A stretch of 64,000 nucleotides of DNA from Triticum aestivum (GCF_018294505.1 NC_057803.1:237924397-237988396), one strand, 5' to 3'; positions 13,501 to 26,884 are shown, counted from the stretch's first letter. Notes: generated by a model not told the origin, from the sequence alone. Program-made: numbers and translations.

Positions 13501-14739
13501 GTGAAGAAGTACACCCCTGCAGGGTTAACATCATCTATTCGAATAGCCGTGTCCGTGGAAAAGGACTTCTGGGTTGCTTATATCAGTTCATAGACAAGTG
13601 AAAGTGGATACTTTAAAATGCGCAAGATAAGCGTGAGTGCTATGGATGGCGTTCTCGTAGGGAGACGGGAGCGGATCCATAGTGGTGTATTGATATGGTG
13701 AATATGTGGACTCGTGTGCGCCACTTCAAAAGAGTTACTTGCGGTCGTAGTTCAGGATAGCCACCGAGTCAAAGCTGGCTTGCTGCAGTTAAACCCCACC
13801 ATCCCTTGTTGATAATGATGCATATGTAGATAGTTCTGATGTAAGTCTTGTTGGGTACATTTGTACTCACGTTTGCCTATTTTATGTTTTTGCAGAGAGA
13901 CTTCAGTCTCACTAGTATTTCCGCGTGGTCTTCGACGTTTCGCTTGATACCTCAGCTACGATCTTGTGCCCTCGACAGGATCTGATAGATAGTCAGGCTT
14001 CTCAGCCTTTTTCATTTATAGATGTCTGTACTCAGACATGATAGCTTCCGCTTGTGCTTTGATTTGTATGCTCTGATTGTTGGGTCATGAGACCCCTGTT
14101 TGTAATATCTCGCTCCTCGGAGCCTATTGAATAAATACTCGAGTCTTAGAGTCATGTTGTGATGCCATGTTGTATTTGCACATATCGAGCATATTGTGTG
14201 TATGTTATTGAAATGCTTGGTATGTGTGGGATCTGACCATCTAGTTGTTTATCTTTAGTAGCCTCTCTTACCGGGAAATGTCTCCTAGTGTTTCCACCGA
14301 GCCATGGTAGCTTGCTACTGCTCCGGAACACTTAGGCTGGCCGGCATGTGTCCTTCTTCGTTCCTGTGTCTGTCCCTTCGGGGAAATGTCACGCGATGAA
14401 TACCGGAGTCCTGTTAGCCTGCTACAGCCCGGTTCACCGGAGTCCTGCTAGCCCAGTGCTACAGCCTGGATTCACTCGCTGATGACCGACACGTTCGATG
14501 CTGGGTCATGGATGCCTGTCCCTGTAAGTCTGTGCCACTTTGGGTTTACGACTAGCCATGTCAGCCCGGGCTCCTTATCATATGGGTGCTAGCGACACTA
14601 TCATATACGTGTGCCAAAAGACGCAAACGGTCCCGGGCAAAGGTAAGGCGACACCCGTGGGAATACCGTGCGTGAGGCCGCAAAGTGATATGAGGTGTTA
14701 CATGCTAGACCTATGTGGCATCGAGTCGGGGTCCTGACA
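10540..14739 (+). repeat. LARD 5' LTR (4,200 bp)
   Basis: TG...CA ends. It matches 18709-22911 along its full length with scattered substitutions and small indels. It contains a GC-rich block (about 11050-11940) that opens long meaningless frames on both strands in both LTR copies, an AT-rich block, and a 3' region with AATAAA (about 14130). Confidence 0.95.
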
Positions 14740-14743
14740 GCGT

Positions 14744-14756
14744 TGGTATCAGAGCC
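14744..14756 (+). other. LARD primer-binding site (tRNA-Met initiator type)
   Basis: TGGTATCAGAGCC four bases after the 5' LTR end, the standard complement of the 3' end of plant initiator tRNA-Met. Confidence 0.92.
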
Positions 14757-17700
14757 TGACTGCCTGTAGGTTACCAAGCCAAACTGGTCGAAGTTGAGTC
14801 TAGAAATTCTTTAGTTATATAAGGGAATTGATTGTGGGATGGAACGTAAGGCTCTTTTTACTCCTTATACCTCATGGCCTTCTGATCTGAGTCATCATCT
14901 TCTCTTCTACAGGGATTAAGAACTAGGCTATCTCTTCTTTCTATCAGGATCACGTGTTACTAATCCGTAGACTTATAAGATTGTTGGATTAAGCCTCGTT
15001 TCAGTTCCTAGTACTTTTGTATGTTAACTGTTGATCTCGAGACCTTGATATTGTGCTTCTGAGTGGTTATGCCACCATTTTTGTGAATGTCTCAAATCTT
15101 TTCTGAGCATTTACAGCCGTTATGCTGTCCGAGTCATTCCAGGTTTCTAAATAGTCTGATGCATTTGCAAAATCCTTTCCCTCTGGTTTCGACGTTCCTT
15201 TATGCCAGCTCAATCACACTAATTGTTGAGTTGAGGTATTCTATTGCCTTGACATTATGTTGGAGTTACTATTATGACCCTAGGTGTCTCAGGGGATCAT
15301 CTAGTAGTCTAGCCATGATTTATGTTCCAGTGTGATGACTCTGGCCGTCATTATCGAAAGCATCCCGTGATGCCATTTAGTAGTAGGTATTCTATCCCTG
15401 GGTTTTGAACCCGAGATTCACCCTACTTGCTTCATGTTGATAGTTTTGCTCGTTCCTTTAGGATATTAGCAACCTTTGCGATAGTCCTTGAAGTCCGTGG
15501 TATCTTCTTCTTCCAAATACCATGAACTACTTATGGCAGAAGTTCCTCGTTGAACTGAAATATCACAACAGGATTATTTTTGATGAGTTCTCCATTATAT
15601 ATTGTGGCTCTGCCAGTTCTACCTTTCTGCTTGGGTTATCCGGAAGAAATATGTTGAATTCGTTCGACATGCTAAACCATGCATCCACAACTCAGAAAAT
15701 CGTATGTTCCTTTGAGTTGTCCCTCTTTAGTTGTCTTCTGACCCCCGTCTATCAATTGATAGTCAAGATTATGTGTGCATTCGTTCATCGATGCCTATTA
15801 CTCTTGTGGTCCGTCAAGCCATTCCATTCAGAATGACTAGGAGAAACAAACTCCAGTACCTCTTCCATATCCAGGATTGGGTCAAAGAAGTTGTGCTCCG
15901 CAGATCAAATGCCAATCCAGCTTTTGCTCTGTTCTACCTTGGAGTATTACCATCTTTTATATCGGGATTGTTATAGGAATTGCACCCCATCCTATGAACT
16001 CTTGGTACAGTGATACTTCTTGCCATCATTGTTCATTCCTCGGTTCCTGTGTTATTGTAACCGGAATGTCGACAAGTGAATCATGATGTGTGAAATCAAT
16101 ACTCCAAGCAACTACGTTGCTTGGTAGTTAAATGGACAATAACGTCATCCTTAGCGAGTTGACTATTGAATCATCACCCTAAGGTTGATTGTGCTACCTA
16201 GTCCATTTTCCTGGTGCACTCCTCGATTGATGAGATAGGATTTGCTAAGTCCTCGCTCATTTGATCATATCATCTTGCCCTGAAAAGCAAGATTGTTCTC
16301 GAGCTTAGTAACATATCGGTGGTTCGTGATTTCCGAAGATCTTCTCGGAAGTATTACCAGGTTGTCACCTGACCGCTATGTTGAGCTCGTGATCAAGTTG
16401 GTTTCTTGTGAACCACCTTCTCTCCAAGAATCGGTGTTAGATATCCCTGAGCTAGTTGGTTAAGCTAGACAACAACTTGGAGAGTTGGAAGATAAAAGCT
16501 TGCCTGACTTAGTTCGTCCCAAAAGGATATTCTTGTGTAGTGTGTGTTGAAGAAAGATGATATCTTCATCGATTGGTCCCTGTGATCAGTTGCTGGACCT
16601 ATTGTCTTATCAATCTTTTGATTTGAGTGTGGGCTATCGTCAAATCAAGTCAGAACCAACGATGTTCGTAATGTTGTCTTATTCGTGGTTGATCCCTCGA
16701 GCATACACCATTACATCTTTGGTCTGACCAATGCTATCACCGTGTTCACTTAACTATGGAATTTCTTTTAAAAGGAAACCTAGATGAATTGTTGTTGAGC
16801 CCATTGACAACATCCTTATCTCCTCCATGGTCTTGTTGGACAACAAGTTAGTGTTGGAAACTTTTGAAGCATTTTCTTCATGCTAGCTCATGAAGTATTT
16901 GTTTGATGAAAGGAGTGACTTCCTCTTATACACGTGCATTTGGTGAAAGTTGCCGCCGTGAATTTGAGGAAGTTAGTTTTGCTTCCTCTGGAATCATCCC
17001 AAGTCAGTCATGCATATGTGCGAAGTATTCTATGGTTTGGAGACTTGCAACCTTCATTCCATATGTGTTCCGAGCACACCAAGCCACTGATTGATTTGTT
17101 CAAGGAGAAGAAGTTTCTTCTTAAGAGCATGCCTTATGCAAGGACTTCAATATCCTCGATTATGGTTCCCCACCTGAACTCGGTAGTGTTTTGTTGTAAG
17201 ACTACCATGTGATAATGTTTTGTCTAGGACAACGTGTTCACGTGTTTGTAGCAGAACCAGCTCATGTTTTGGAGCTTACTATCGTAGTTCATCTCCCGAG
17301 AATCCCGCAACGTCATCTCGTCGATTTGTGTTGCAAACTTTCATTTTTCTTCCTAGACTCGATGAGTCTGGAATATCCTGACACCAACCAGATCTGAATC
17401 TCAGGCAGATATGATGGTTTGGAACATTTCCCAAGAACTATAATATCGGTCCCTCGAAAACCGGTAAAGTGGATGTCGTGGCCAACACATCCAGCCGGAA
17501 GACCTGTTATTATAATATCTTGATTGAGGAAGTTGGCCACCTCCCCATAGGGATTTCGTAGGATTTACTCCCTAGTTGCCCCTATGGATTTTGAGATCCC
17601 GAAGTCCGACCTTTTTACTTGATGTTCTAGATATCAAACCATATCTATGAATGGTTACGCTAGCACATCAAGGAGAACATTAGAAGCGGAGTGCTAAATG

Positions 17701-18694
17701 TCTCTCGGTCGATCGCCCAGATTTTGTCTCCTTGGCCTCGCTAGGGTGAAATCTGAGATGATGTTATCTTCCTTTGCATGTGCATCCTCCATCACCATTC
17801 ATCATGGTAGTAAGTTGTGTTACCGGACCCTTGACACGGATGTTGGTAAAACCTTGATGATTATGGAATTGCTCAAGTTCTTGAGAGCACGCACAAGCGC
17901 TACGTGTTATCATCGGCACTAACTGGGTTTGCTCTCAGTTTCCTCGGCAATGCTGTGACCTTCTCAAACAGTGAATTCACTCCCTATTGTTGGGTTCTTC
18001 CCCAGTTACCAGAATCATTCCCAGCATTTGCATTTTGTTCCTAGCTTGCACCGCCAATGTATCATTCTACCATGGGTCTCTTCCATTCCGGTGATAAGCA
18101 AATTCATCCATTACGTTGTCTTCAACAAGGTAATCCACATCATCCAAGTTTGAGTATGCCATTCTACCGACCCCCTCCAAACGATCGCTCGAGAATTGTC
18201 TTAGGCTGGTTTAAAGAGTTTCAATGATCTCTGAATCAAAAGTAATTCTTTTTGCCACTTAAGGGGATATCTCTACGAGTCACCTTCCTTAAGGTGTATC
18301 GTTATGGTATCTTGGCAACTCAACTCCTCGCTACGTTGACAATCGTTTACCACATTCTTGAGTCTGGAATTGTTGTCTACCTAGTGAACCTTCGTCATCC
18401 GTTTCTTTCCACCCCTCTTGATGTGTATCTCGTGTCTCAACCCAAGAGATGGTCCTATGTCTCATTCCGGGAGTTAGTCCTGAGTTGTTCGATCTTCGAG
18501 GAGATCGACCCTTCTAGAGTCTCCTCCTTCCCTCCGTGTCATGTTGACAGGATTTCTCAGAGCAAGACTTCAAGACAAAGATGGTGTTCAAATCAACGTT
18601 CATTTGAAGTGCACCCTGGATCATGAAGATTATACTAGTTTGCGTTTCCCCTTCATCTTACCCTACGCTTGAATCTCGAGACGAGATTCTTGTT
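14757..18694 (+). pseudogene. LARD internal domain: fossil Gypsy pol, non-coding
   Basis: Longest frames are about 120 codons and none is a clean domain. Faint collinear traces of Gypsy pol remain. Around 16620-16760 there is RT-like order (GLSSNQV, then FGLTNAITVF). Around 17440-17530 there is a linker resembling the end of RNase H (GKVDVVANTSSRKT). Near 18580-18620 there is a WSNQRSFEVHPGS-like remnant of a chromodomain WSxHxEEExTWE motif, followed by the usual pol-end text before the purine tract. The interior therefore descends from a chromovirus pol that decayed while the element kept moving. This is inferred from short matches by eye. Confidence 0.55.
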
Positions 18695-18708
18695 TAGTGG
18701 GGGTGAGT

Positions 18709-21700
18709 TGTCACATCCCTAGTTCTGACAATGCCTAGTGCATGCATTAGAGTGTTACATCATGATTAAATTTCATTTAAACCTGAGATGGGGATTGACT
18801 AAGCCCTAGCACCAAATGAATTCAACTAGGGTCAAAATAAAACCTTTTTCATTGAACTCAAAATGTCCTCTAAAAATGTTCAACATTTCTGGTTTGAGGT
18901 GGAAGCATCTACCAAAAATGGTTTATATTTTTGCAGGACATATTTGGTCACTGAATTAAATCATATAGTATTTTCATTTGGGCATTTAAATGCTATTAAA
19001 TATTTCAAATGCCCAAATAATCATAAACTAAAATGTTTACTGTTGGATATATTCTAAACAGTAGCCATGATTAGTTTTATGATTTTTGAAAGTGTCTGAG
19101 TATTTTTAATAAAGCCCTAAATTTACAGAATAATAGAAAACTGAGATAATTAGAAAAAGAGAGAGAGAGAAAGACCCGTACCTGGGCCACTTACCTGTAG
19201 CCGGCCTAGTTTCTGCGCGGCCCGTTACTGTGCAGCCCAGCTGCCAGTCATCTTCCTCCCCCTCGCCCCGAAGCAGCTGCGTGCTGGACGCACGCGCGCC
19301 GACGCCGGCCACCTCCTGCTTCGCCGTGGCAGCCTCCCCGACTTCCTCGCGACGCCACGGAGACGTCCCCGACCCCCTCTCACTTCTCCCTCGCTCTCTG
19401 GACCTCCCTCCCCCTCGCTCCTCTGTTTCCCCTCCCGCGACCGAGCGGAGCTCGCCGTCATCGTCGCCGTACCCATGGCCACCGGCCACCCCTAGCCTCG
19501 CCGATGCACCCAGGAGCTCCGCCTCGACCCCCTCTTCCTCCCCACCGATCCACAGCCCTCCAGAAGCCCTGCATCGCCGCCATCGCCGTCGTCTTCTACC
19601 TCGGACCCGCCGGCCATCTTCGTCAAATTCGCCGGCTCCGGACCGTCCCCGACCTCGCCGAGCGTCCCCTCGTCATCGCCGTGAGTCACTGACCCTCTCC
19701 CCTAACTCAGCATGCTCCCCTCCGTGCCGTAGCGCCGTTCCCCACGAGCACCGAAGCCACCGTCCGCCATTGCTGCTGCACGCATAGCCTCCGTGCTCCC
19801 CTGGCCGCACTGAGCTGCTCTTAGTGCTCCCCATGACTAGCAGGTACTGCCCAGCCTCTCCATTTGCTCACTGATGCACCATAGCGACGCGCCCGAGCAC
19901 CACCGAACACCATCGCCGCCAAAGCTCGTCGCCGGCATGAGTTCCGGCGACCCCACGACCTCCCACTTGGTCCTCTGGATGCGCGAGAGCAAGGGCCATC
20001 CCTTGGTGCCCTCAGCGCGACCAGCCGCGGGCCGTAGCGCCGTCCCGAGCAACTCCGGCGAGGTCTCGCCGTCGCCGTGGTCGCCGGCGTCACTCGCCGA
20101 CGTGGCCACTTAATTAGGGCGTAAACACCCCGCTAATCACCCACTAGAGCCACTGCCAAGTGGGCCCCATGCCTAATTAATTAGTTTAACCTCTCTGTTA
20201 AATTAGCACTAACCTCAGAGGGCCCCGCCTGTCACCGTTGACTTTGCCATGTCAGCATTGACCGGACCCACCAGTCAGCCTCTGTCCCTGCCTGTTACAC
20301 TGACGTGCGGGTCCCAGCCGTCAGGTTTGACCTGGACCAGCCACGTTGACCTGCTGACATCACTAATACGTCATGCTGACGTAGTATTTGTTTCTGGAAA
20401 TTAAAATAAATCAAAAATGATTTATTAATTCCAGAAAATGCCTAAAACTTCAATAAATCATAGAAAATTAACCGTAACTCCAAATTAAATAATTTATATA
20501 TGAAAAATTATCAGAAAAATTCAAGGAATCCATCTGTACCATTTTCATGCATGTTAGAACAACTTATAGGTGCTGTTTAGCACAAATCAATTAAATGGCA
20601 TTTGAATAATCACATATGGAGTTTAAATTTGAATCTTGTATTCAAACCAACTTCATTTAATCTGTTGCTAGTTGCATTAGCTCAAAACACATTCATTTTG
20701 CCATGTCATGATCATGCATCATATTGTGCATTGCATTGATTGTGTTCCCTTCTATGTTGCCGGTAATTGTCCCCTCTCGATAGACGTGATACCGATGATG
20801 TGATCGTTGACACTGATGAAGAATCAATGTTATCTTCAGAAGTGCCAGGCAAGCAAAACCCCCTTGTTCATTTCGATAAAATCCCACTCTCTCGCTCCTG
20901 CTCTCTTTTACTGCATTAGGACAATACCGATTCATCTGTTACTTGCTGCGGTAGTTGAACCCCTTTATCCTCTGCATGACCTGTCATTGCCACAGTAAAT
21001 AGATGAAACCCACTAGCATGAGTAGGAGTTGTTTGAGCCCTGTTGTGCCTACTCATTCATGTTTGTTTGTCATGCCTGCTACTGCTTAGAGTTGAGTCAG
21101 GTCTGATTCATCGGGGATGAATCAGAGGCGTGTGAACATGTCCTACTGTGTGTGAGCTAAGTGTGTGAACATGATTTGGTAAAGGTAGCGGTGAGAGGCC
21201 ATGTAGGAGTACATGGTGGGTTGTCTCATTGCAGCCGTCCTCAGGAACTGAGTTCTGTGTTTGTGATCCATGATTCAGCTACTACCACGCATTGGGCCCA
21301 AAACCAATGGACCCTCTCGGCTTCTTGATCACCCTTGTCCTCTGTCCAGGAGTTGCAAGTAGTTTCTGGTGTTTGTAGTATGCTGGAGGCCGTGCGCAGC
21401 GCTGACCGTAGGGGTGGGCTGTGATGCGGTAGGCACGTGGCCGGGTAAACCGGGCGCCCGTTTGGTGTCACGGAACCCTGTACACATCGTTTGGGGCTGT
21501 GAGCGAAACTCCGGCCGGATCTCCTCATGGATGGAACCCGAATAGGCGATAAACCTGGACTAGAGACTTGAGTGTTTAGGTAGGCCGTGGCCGACACCCA
21601 CGTTGGGCTTCCGCTTGAAGGTTGCCGAGTACATGTCGTGTAAACGACGGTAAGTGGTGAGAGCGTGTGTGAAGAAGTACACCCCTGCAGGGTTAACATC

Positions 21701-22911
21701 ATCTATTCGAATAGCCGTGTCCGCGGAAAAGGACTTCTGGGTTGCTTATATCAGTTCATAGACAAGTGAAAGTGGATACTCTAAAATACGCAAGATAAGC
21801 GTGAGTGCTATGGATGGCGCTCTCGTAGGGAGACGGGAGCGGATCCATAGTGGTGTATTGATATGGTGAATATGTGGACTCGTGTGCGCCACCTCAAAAG
21901 AGTTACATTGCAGTCGTAGTTCAGGATAGCCACCGAGTCAAAGCTGGCTTGCTGCAGTTAAACCCCACCATCCCCTTTGTTGATAATGATGCATATGTAG
22001 TTAGTTCTGATGTAAGTCTTGCTGGGTACATTTGTACTCACGTTTGCCTATTTTATGTTTTTGCAGAGAGACTTCAGTCTCACTAGTAATTCCGCGTGGT
22101 CTTCGACGTTTAGCTTGTTACCTCAGCTACGATCTTGTGCCCTCGGCAGGATCTGATAGATAGTCAGGCTTCTCAGCCTTTTTCATTTATAGATGTCTGT
22201 ACCCAGACATGATAGCTTCCGCTTGTGCTTTGATTTGTATGCTCTGAATGTTGGGTCATGAGACCCCTGTTTGTAATATCTCGCTCCTCGGAGCCTATTG
22301 AATAAATTACTTGAGTCATAGAGTCATGTTGTGATGCCATGTTGTATTTGCACATATCGAGCATATTGTGTGTATGTTATTGAAATGCTTGGTATGTGTG
22401 GGATCTGACCATCTAGTTGTTTATCTTTAGTAGCCTCTCTTACCGGGAAATGTCTCCTAGTGTTTCCACCGAGCCATGGTAGCTTGCTACTGCTCCGGAA
22501 CACTTAGGCTGGCCGGCATGTGTCCTTCTTCGTTCCTGTGTCTGTCCCTTCGGGGAAATGTCACGCGATGAATACCGGAGTCCTGTTAGCCTGCTACAGC
22601 CCGGTTCACCAGAGTCCTGCTAGCCCAGTGCTACAGCCTGGATTCACTCGCTGATGACCGACACGTTCGATGCTGGGTCATGGATGCCTGTCCCTGTAAG
22701 TCTGTGCCACTTTGGGTTTACGACTAGCCATGTCAGCCCGGGCTCCTTATCATATGGGTGCTAGCGACACTATCATATACGTGTGCCAAAAGACGCAAAC
22801 GGTCCCGGGCAAAGGTAAGGCGACACCCGTGGGAATACCGTGCGTGAGGCCGCAAAGTGATATGAGGTGTTACATGCTAGACCTATGTGGCATCGAGTCA
22901 GGGTCCTGACA
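18709..22911 (+). repeat. LARD 3' LTR (4,203 bp)
   Basis: Second copy of the LTR at 10540-14739, starting directly after the purine tract and ending CTGACA, followed by the TCTAA target duplication. Confidence 0.95.
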
Positions 22912-22916
22912 TCTAA

Positions 22917-24989
22917 GGAATCCAGAAGCAACCGGTGGGATAGTGGAGTGGGCACTAGAGCTATCGAGCTTTGCGCTCAAGTTTGAAAGTATGTCAACCA
23001 TTCAGAGCAGAGCCTTGGATGAATTCATTGTGGAATGGACACCAACACTAGATGAGATCTAGGAATCAGCACTCCCCGGCAAGAAAACTGAGAAGAGTTG
23101 GATCATGTACTTTGATGGTGCTTTCTCGCTGCAAGGCACTGGCATCAGGGTTCTACTTATCGCACCCATCGGAGAGCATCTCAAGTATGTGATTCAAATG
23201 CATTTCCCCCATGAGGAAGCTACCAACTATACTACGGCGTATGAGGGACTGCTTGCTGGCCTCAGAATCATGGTAGAGTTGGGAATCAAAAAATTGGTCG
23301 CCCGCGGGGATTCACAGCTTGTGGTAAAGCAAGTAAACAAAGATTATCAAAGCCCGTTGATGGAAGCGTACATGGATGAAGTGAGAAAGCTGGAATAACA
23401 CTTTGATGGCTTGCAAACAGAGCACCTCCCTCCTACGAAAACAACATTGTTGATCAGCTGCCAAAGTGTGTTGCCCAAAAGCTACATGTGGGACCAGGGA
23501 CTTTTGTGCTTCGCTTGACTCCACCCACGGTTACCCCGTCAACAAGCGCCAAGAAGAGAAGGAAGATATGCACTGGCAAATACTTTTCGGCAGAGCTCCC
23601 AGAAGCCGCCAGTAAAGTAGTTACCGGAAGTAGTCATGCACCTACCGGTGAGCAGTGGCCTCAGGCAGAATCCCCGATTCTTGCTAATGAGATCAGTGCT
23701 CCCACGGCCGAAGAGATGCCTTTAGTCCTTGTTGTTGAGCCCCAAGGTCCAACATGGGCACAGCAGATAGTTCAATACCTCCAAACAGGAGAACTTCCCA
23801 AAGAACAAGAGCAAGCTGAGAAAGTAGCCCATTATTCAAGTATGTACCAGTTTGTGGATAACATTCTGTGCATAAAGAGACCAAATGGAGTGAAATTGAA
23901 GTGCATTACCCAGGAAGATGGACTTAAGATGTTGGCAGAGATACGCGGAGGCGTGTGTGGCTCTCACATAGGAGCCAGAACCCTTATCGGCAAGGCTTTT
24001 CGGCAAGGCTTTTATTGGCCCACTGCCCTCCAGGATGCAACTGAGCTAGTAACAAGATGTGAAGCATGCCAGTTCCATTAAAAGAGCATAGACCAACTAG
24101 CACAAGCCCTCCAAACGATTCCTTTATCCTGGCCCTTCTCGGTCTGGGGGCTCGATATTTTGGGCCCCTTCCCCCGTGCTACCGGGGCTTTGAGTTCTTG
24201 TATGTCGCCATCGACAAGTTCAAAAAGTGTCCTGAAGTAGAACCGGTGAGAAAGGTAACTGCACAGTCAGCCGTCAAGTTCTTCAAAGGAATAGTTTGCC
24301 GGTTCGAGGTCCCCAGCAGCGTCATCACTAACAATGGCACACAATTCACGAGCCATGCCTTCATGCAATACACTTAGAGCCTTGGAAGCAAGGTATGCTT
24401 TGCATCTGTTGCTCACCCAAGGAGCAATGGGCAAGCATAAAGAACAAATGCTAAAGTATTGTGTGGGATCAAGACAAGAACTTTTGAAAGGCTGCACAAG
24501 TGCGAGAGGCACTGGATTGATGAGTTGCCGGCGGTTCTTTGGTCACTCGGAATGACACCATATCGAGCTACTAGCCAGACACCCTTCTCCCTAGTTTATG
24601 GTGTAGAAGCGGTGCTCCCAGCGGAACTCATATACATGTCACCTCTAGTACTTGCCTACGATGAAGTAGCGCAATGGCAACTCCGGCATGATGATGTCGT
24701 GCTTCTCGAGGAAGATCGTCTTTGGGCTGTTATGCGTGTTGCATGCTACCAGCAAGTCTTGCGCCGCTACCATAGCCGCAAGGTTCATGCCCGGAGCCTT
24801 GAGGAAGGCGACCTTGTCCTTCGACGTGTTCAGTCTGCCAAGGGTACAATGAAGTTGACGCCGAAGTGGGAAGGCCCTTACCGGGTAATACGAGTCACCA
24901 GACCTGACGCAATCCACCTTGAGACCGAAGATGGCAATCACGTGCAAAACTCATGGAATATTGAGCATCTTCGCAAGTTCTACCCGTAA
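22917..24989 (+). pseudogene. Tat-lineage Gypsy pol, C-terminal part: archaeal-type RNase H and integrase; broken
   Basis: Continuation of the frame interrupted at 10539; the reading phase matches once the LARD and one TCTAA are removed. A TAG stop lies at 23060-23062. A second, archaeal-type RNase H follows (MYFDGAF; YEGLLAGL; ARGDSQLVVKQV, 23105-23398), the hallmark of Tat elements. Then, after frameshifts, come the integrase zinc region (GSHIGART to CEACQF, about 23950-24080), the core (WGLDILGPFP, about 24140; ITNNGTQFTS, about 24325) and the C-terminus ending SWNIEHLRKFYP at 24989. The second catalytic Asp of the DDE triad is replaced by Asn (NNGTQF). The copy is dead. Confidence 0.9.
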
Positions 24990-26150
24990 GGAGCGGTTGC
25001 CGGGCCTTGCCCCAGCAACCCATTTTGTACAAGAATAGCCTCAGAGGCTTGTAACCCTTTGTACAAAGCCAGGCACAGACCCCGTGCATATCTGAATAAA
25101 ACCAAGTGTTTTTCAAAACTTGCATGTATGTTTTATCTATATGCTATAGCATGATTTACATGCGATTACACTTGTTTAAATAAGGTGATTAATGTGCTGC
25201 CAAGGGCCTTCTACCATCTTTTCTCTTCTTTTTGTTGTATAATAAGGACAAAGGGTTCCTCACGAGCAACTTTCCCGGTGGAGGATGGTGGCGCGCATGC
25301 TTGAGACTTGTGGCGGCACCTTTTTATCCAGACTATAAGAAGCATAGCAAAGAAAGATAAGTCAAAAGTTTATTTCATTTAACATTTCCCGTCATCCCAT
25401 ATTGCATCCACGTATGAGAAACTTGCATGCGAGGAGACCTTTGTCGTGTCTTTCATTCGCGCTCCTATCCTTGCCTCGAGTCTATTCGACGAGATTAGTT
25501 GCAGCTGCGTTTAAAGTCGACAAGAGGCCAACCTCCATCTGTGCTCCTATCCTTGCCTCGAGTCTACTCGACAGGATTAGTTGCAGTAGTGTTTGAGAGC
25601 GGCAAGAGGCTTTGCCGGATATCGAACTTGCAAAAGACTACTGGAGGCTAGCCCTTCTAAAAAACGTCTAAGACAAGCATACAAATGTGAATATGGATGG
25701 GAAATATTTATATTTGATTCAAACGCAGCGGTAGCATACATCTTTTTTATTGAAAAAGAAAAGTGCTCTGTAATACCTTTCTTGTCCCTCTCCTCCTAGG
25801 GTTTATGTCGAAAGCAAGGAGGGTAAAAGGAGCACCTGGGGAATACCCTGGTCACCTTGCCAGGACCAGAGGGATGCATCCCGACAAGATCGGGAGAGCG
25901 CCTCCTCAGCAGGGAAGATGAAGCCAGGGATGGAGAGAGCGGCTAGGCGATGCCCTAGTCACTCCCGCCAGGACCAGAGGGACGCGGCTCGGCAGGGAAG
26001 ACAAAGTCAGAGTCCACAAGCCTGTTGGGGTCCAACTGGAGGTGGCGGTGACGTCCAGGCCAAGCACCCCCGACAAATCGCTCTACTAGGGTCCAGTTGC
26101 AGATGATGGTGCCGTCGGCGCCTAGCTGGTGATGACGGTGCTGCTGGCGC
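24990..26150 (+). other. Tat element spacer downstream of integrase
   Basis: No supported coding sequence. A run resembling a 3' untranslated region follows pol (AATAAA at about 25096). Then come a direct duplication at 25461-25612 and GC-richer text with repeated CAGGACCAGAGGGA blocks (25860-25990). This spacer type, between pol and the 3' LTR, is where Tat elements carry extra ORFs. Confidence 0.6.
25461..25612 (+). repeat. Tandem duplication, about 81-bp period
   Basis: Two diverged copies beginning GCTCCTATCCTTGCCTCGAG at 25461 and 25542, each followed by a TCGAC-AGATTAGTTGCAG block and a GACAAGAGG-like end. Confidence 0.8.
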
Positions 26151-26864
26151 TCAGTCGGAGTCTGAGTCGCCGTCTTCGCACTTGATGACCAGATGCCCGT
26201 CGCCGTCGTCTTCTCCATCGGTGTCCTCCTCGTCGTTGTCACTCGAGGAGGGACTTTCGTTCTCGCTCGAGCTTTCTACGTAGCACCCAAGACGAGCGCC
26301 TAAAGGCCTGAAGATCTTGATGCAGAGCGTATTGGACTCCACCTGCTTGAAGCGGAGGACGTGCCCCTCCGCAAGATGGTGGGCGCGCGCAAAGGTTTTC
26401 CACCCATGCCTGAAGAGCATGATGTGAGGCGGGGAATTCAACGTCCACCCATGTGGCGCCGTTGCAGCAGCCGCTCGCGCGCAGAAACAGCTTGAGCAGA
26501 TGGTCAACCTCCATGACCCTAGAAAGGGACGAGGGAGCCGCAGGCGGCTATGGGGAGGATCACGTAGCTCGACAGTGAACTCGAGCGACGTGTCCCCGTA
26601 TGGCCCGCTGCCGGGGGTGGAGCGGTTGGAGGAGAGACAACGAGCAGACCGCTCTGTCCGCCTCGACCACGGGCACTGCATCGACCCCGACCTTGCCCTG
26701 CGACCCTGCCTCATGCGCTGGAACCGGCCTCCGTGGTCGCGTCCGAATCCGAAGCATGGTGTCGAGGAGAAGCTCTCGTCGCCGTGGCCGAAGCACGAGC
26801 CCGACCTCTTCCTTTCGCCATGATGGAAGCAGAAGCAAAGGAACAAGGGAAGGTGGATGAGCAT
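26151..26864 (-). pseudogene. Antisense additional ORF of Tat element with B3-like DNA-binding signature
   Basis: A 237-codon frame running opposite to pol. Residues about 93-115 (LEFTVELRDP, then LRLPRPFLG) and about 149-186 (LFRHGWKTFARAHHLAEGHV, LRFK, LCIKIF) look like the first strand and the C-terminal half of a plant B3 domain, whose hallmark is GWxxFxxxxxLxxGDxxxF. The middle strand (LFLRASG, ATWVDVEFPASH) is in another minus frame (26239-26514), so the domain is complete only across two compensating frameshifts, between about 26520 and 26430. A Ser/Asp/Glu-rich acidic tail follows (198-237). Tat elements are known to carry extra, often antisense, ORFs between pol and the 3' LTR. The B3 assignment is by eye. 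Confidence 0.6.
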
Positions 26865-26884
26865 CGTTGCCCTCGCACCCCTCC

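Larger units (their letters stand above)
10540..22911 (+). mobile_element. Complete LARD-type Gypsy derivative (Sukkula-like), nested in Tat element
   Basis: A 12,372-bp element bounded by two long near-identical LTRs, both starting TGTCACATCCCTAG and ending GGTCCTGACA, with a perfect 5-bp target duplication TCTAA at 10535-10539 and 22912-22916. It has a tRNA-Met-type PBS after the left LTR and a purine tract (TAGTGGGGGTGAG, 18695-18707) before the right one. The 3.97-kb interior has no usable ORF. Large LTRs plus a non-coding interior define LARDs; the barley Sukkula LARD has comparable proportions, but the family name is from memory of its architecture, not from an alignment. Confidence 0.95.

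Noticed and set aside
13106..13534. 142-codon minus frame, repeated at 21241-21702
   Set aside because: LTR sequence of the LARD; no domain, appears only because the same LTR occurs twice.
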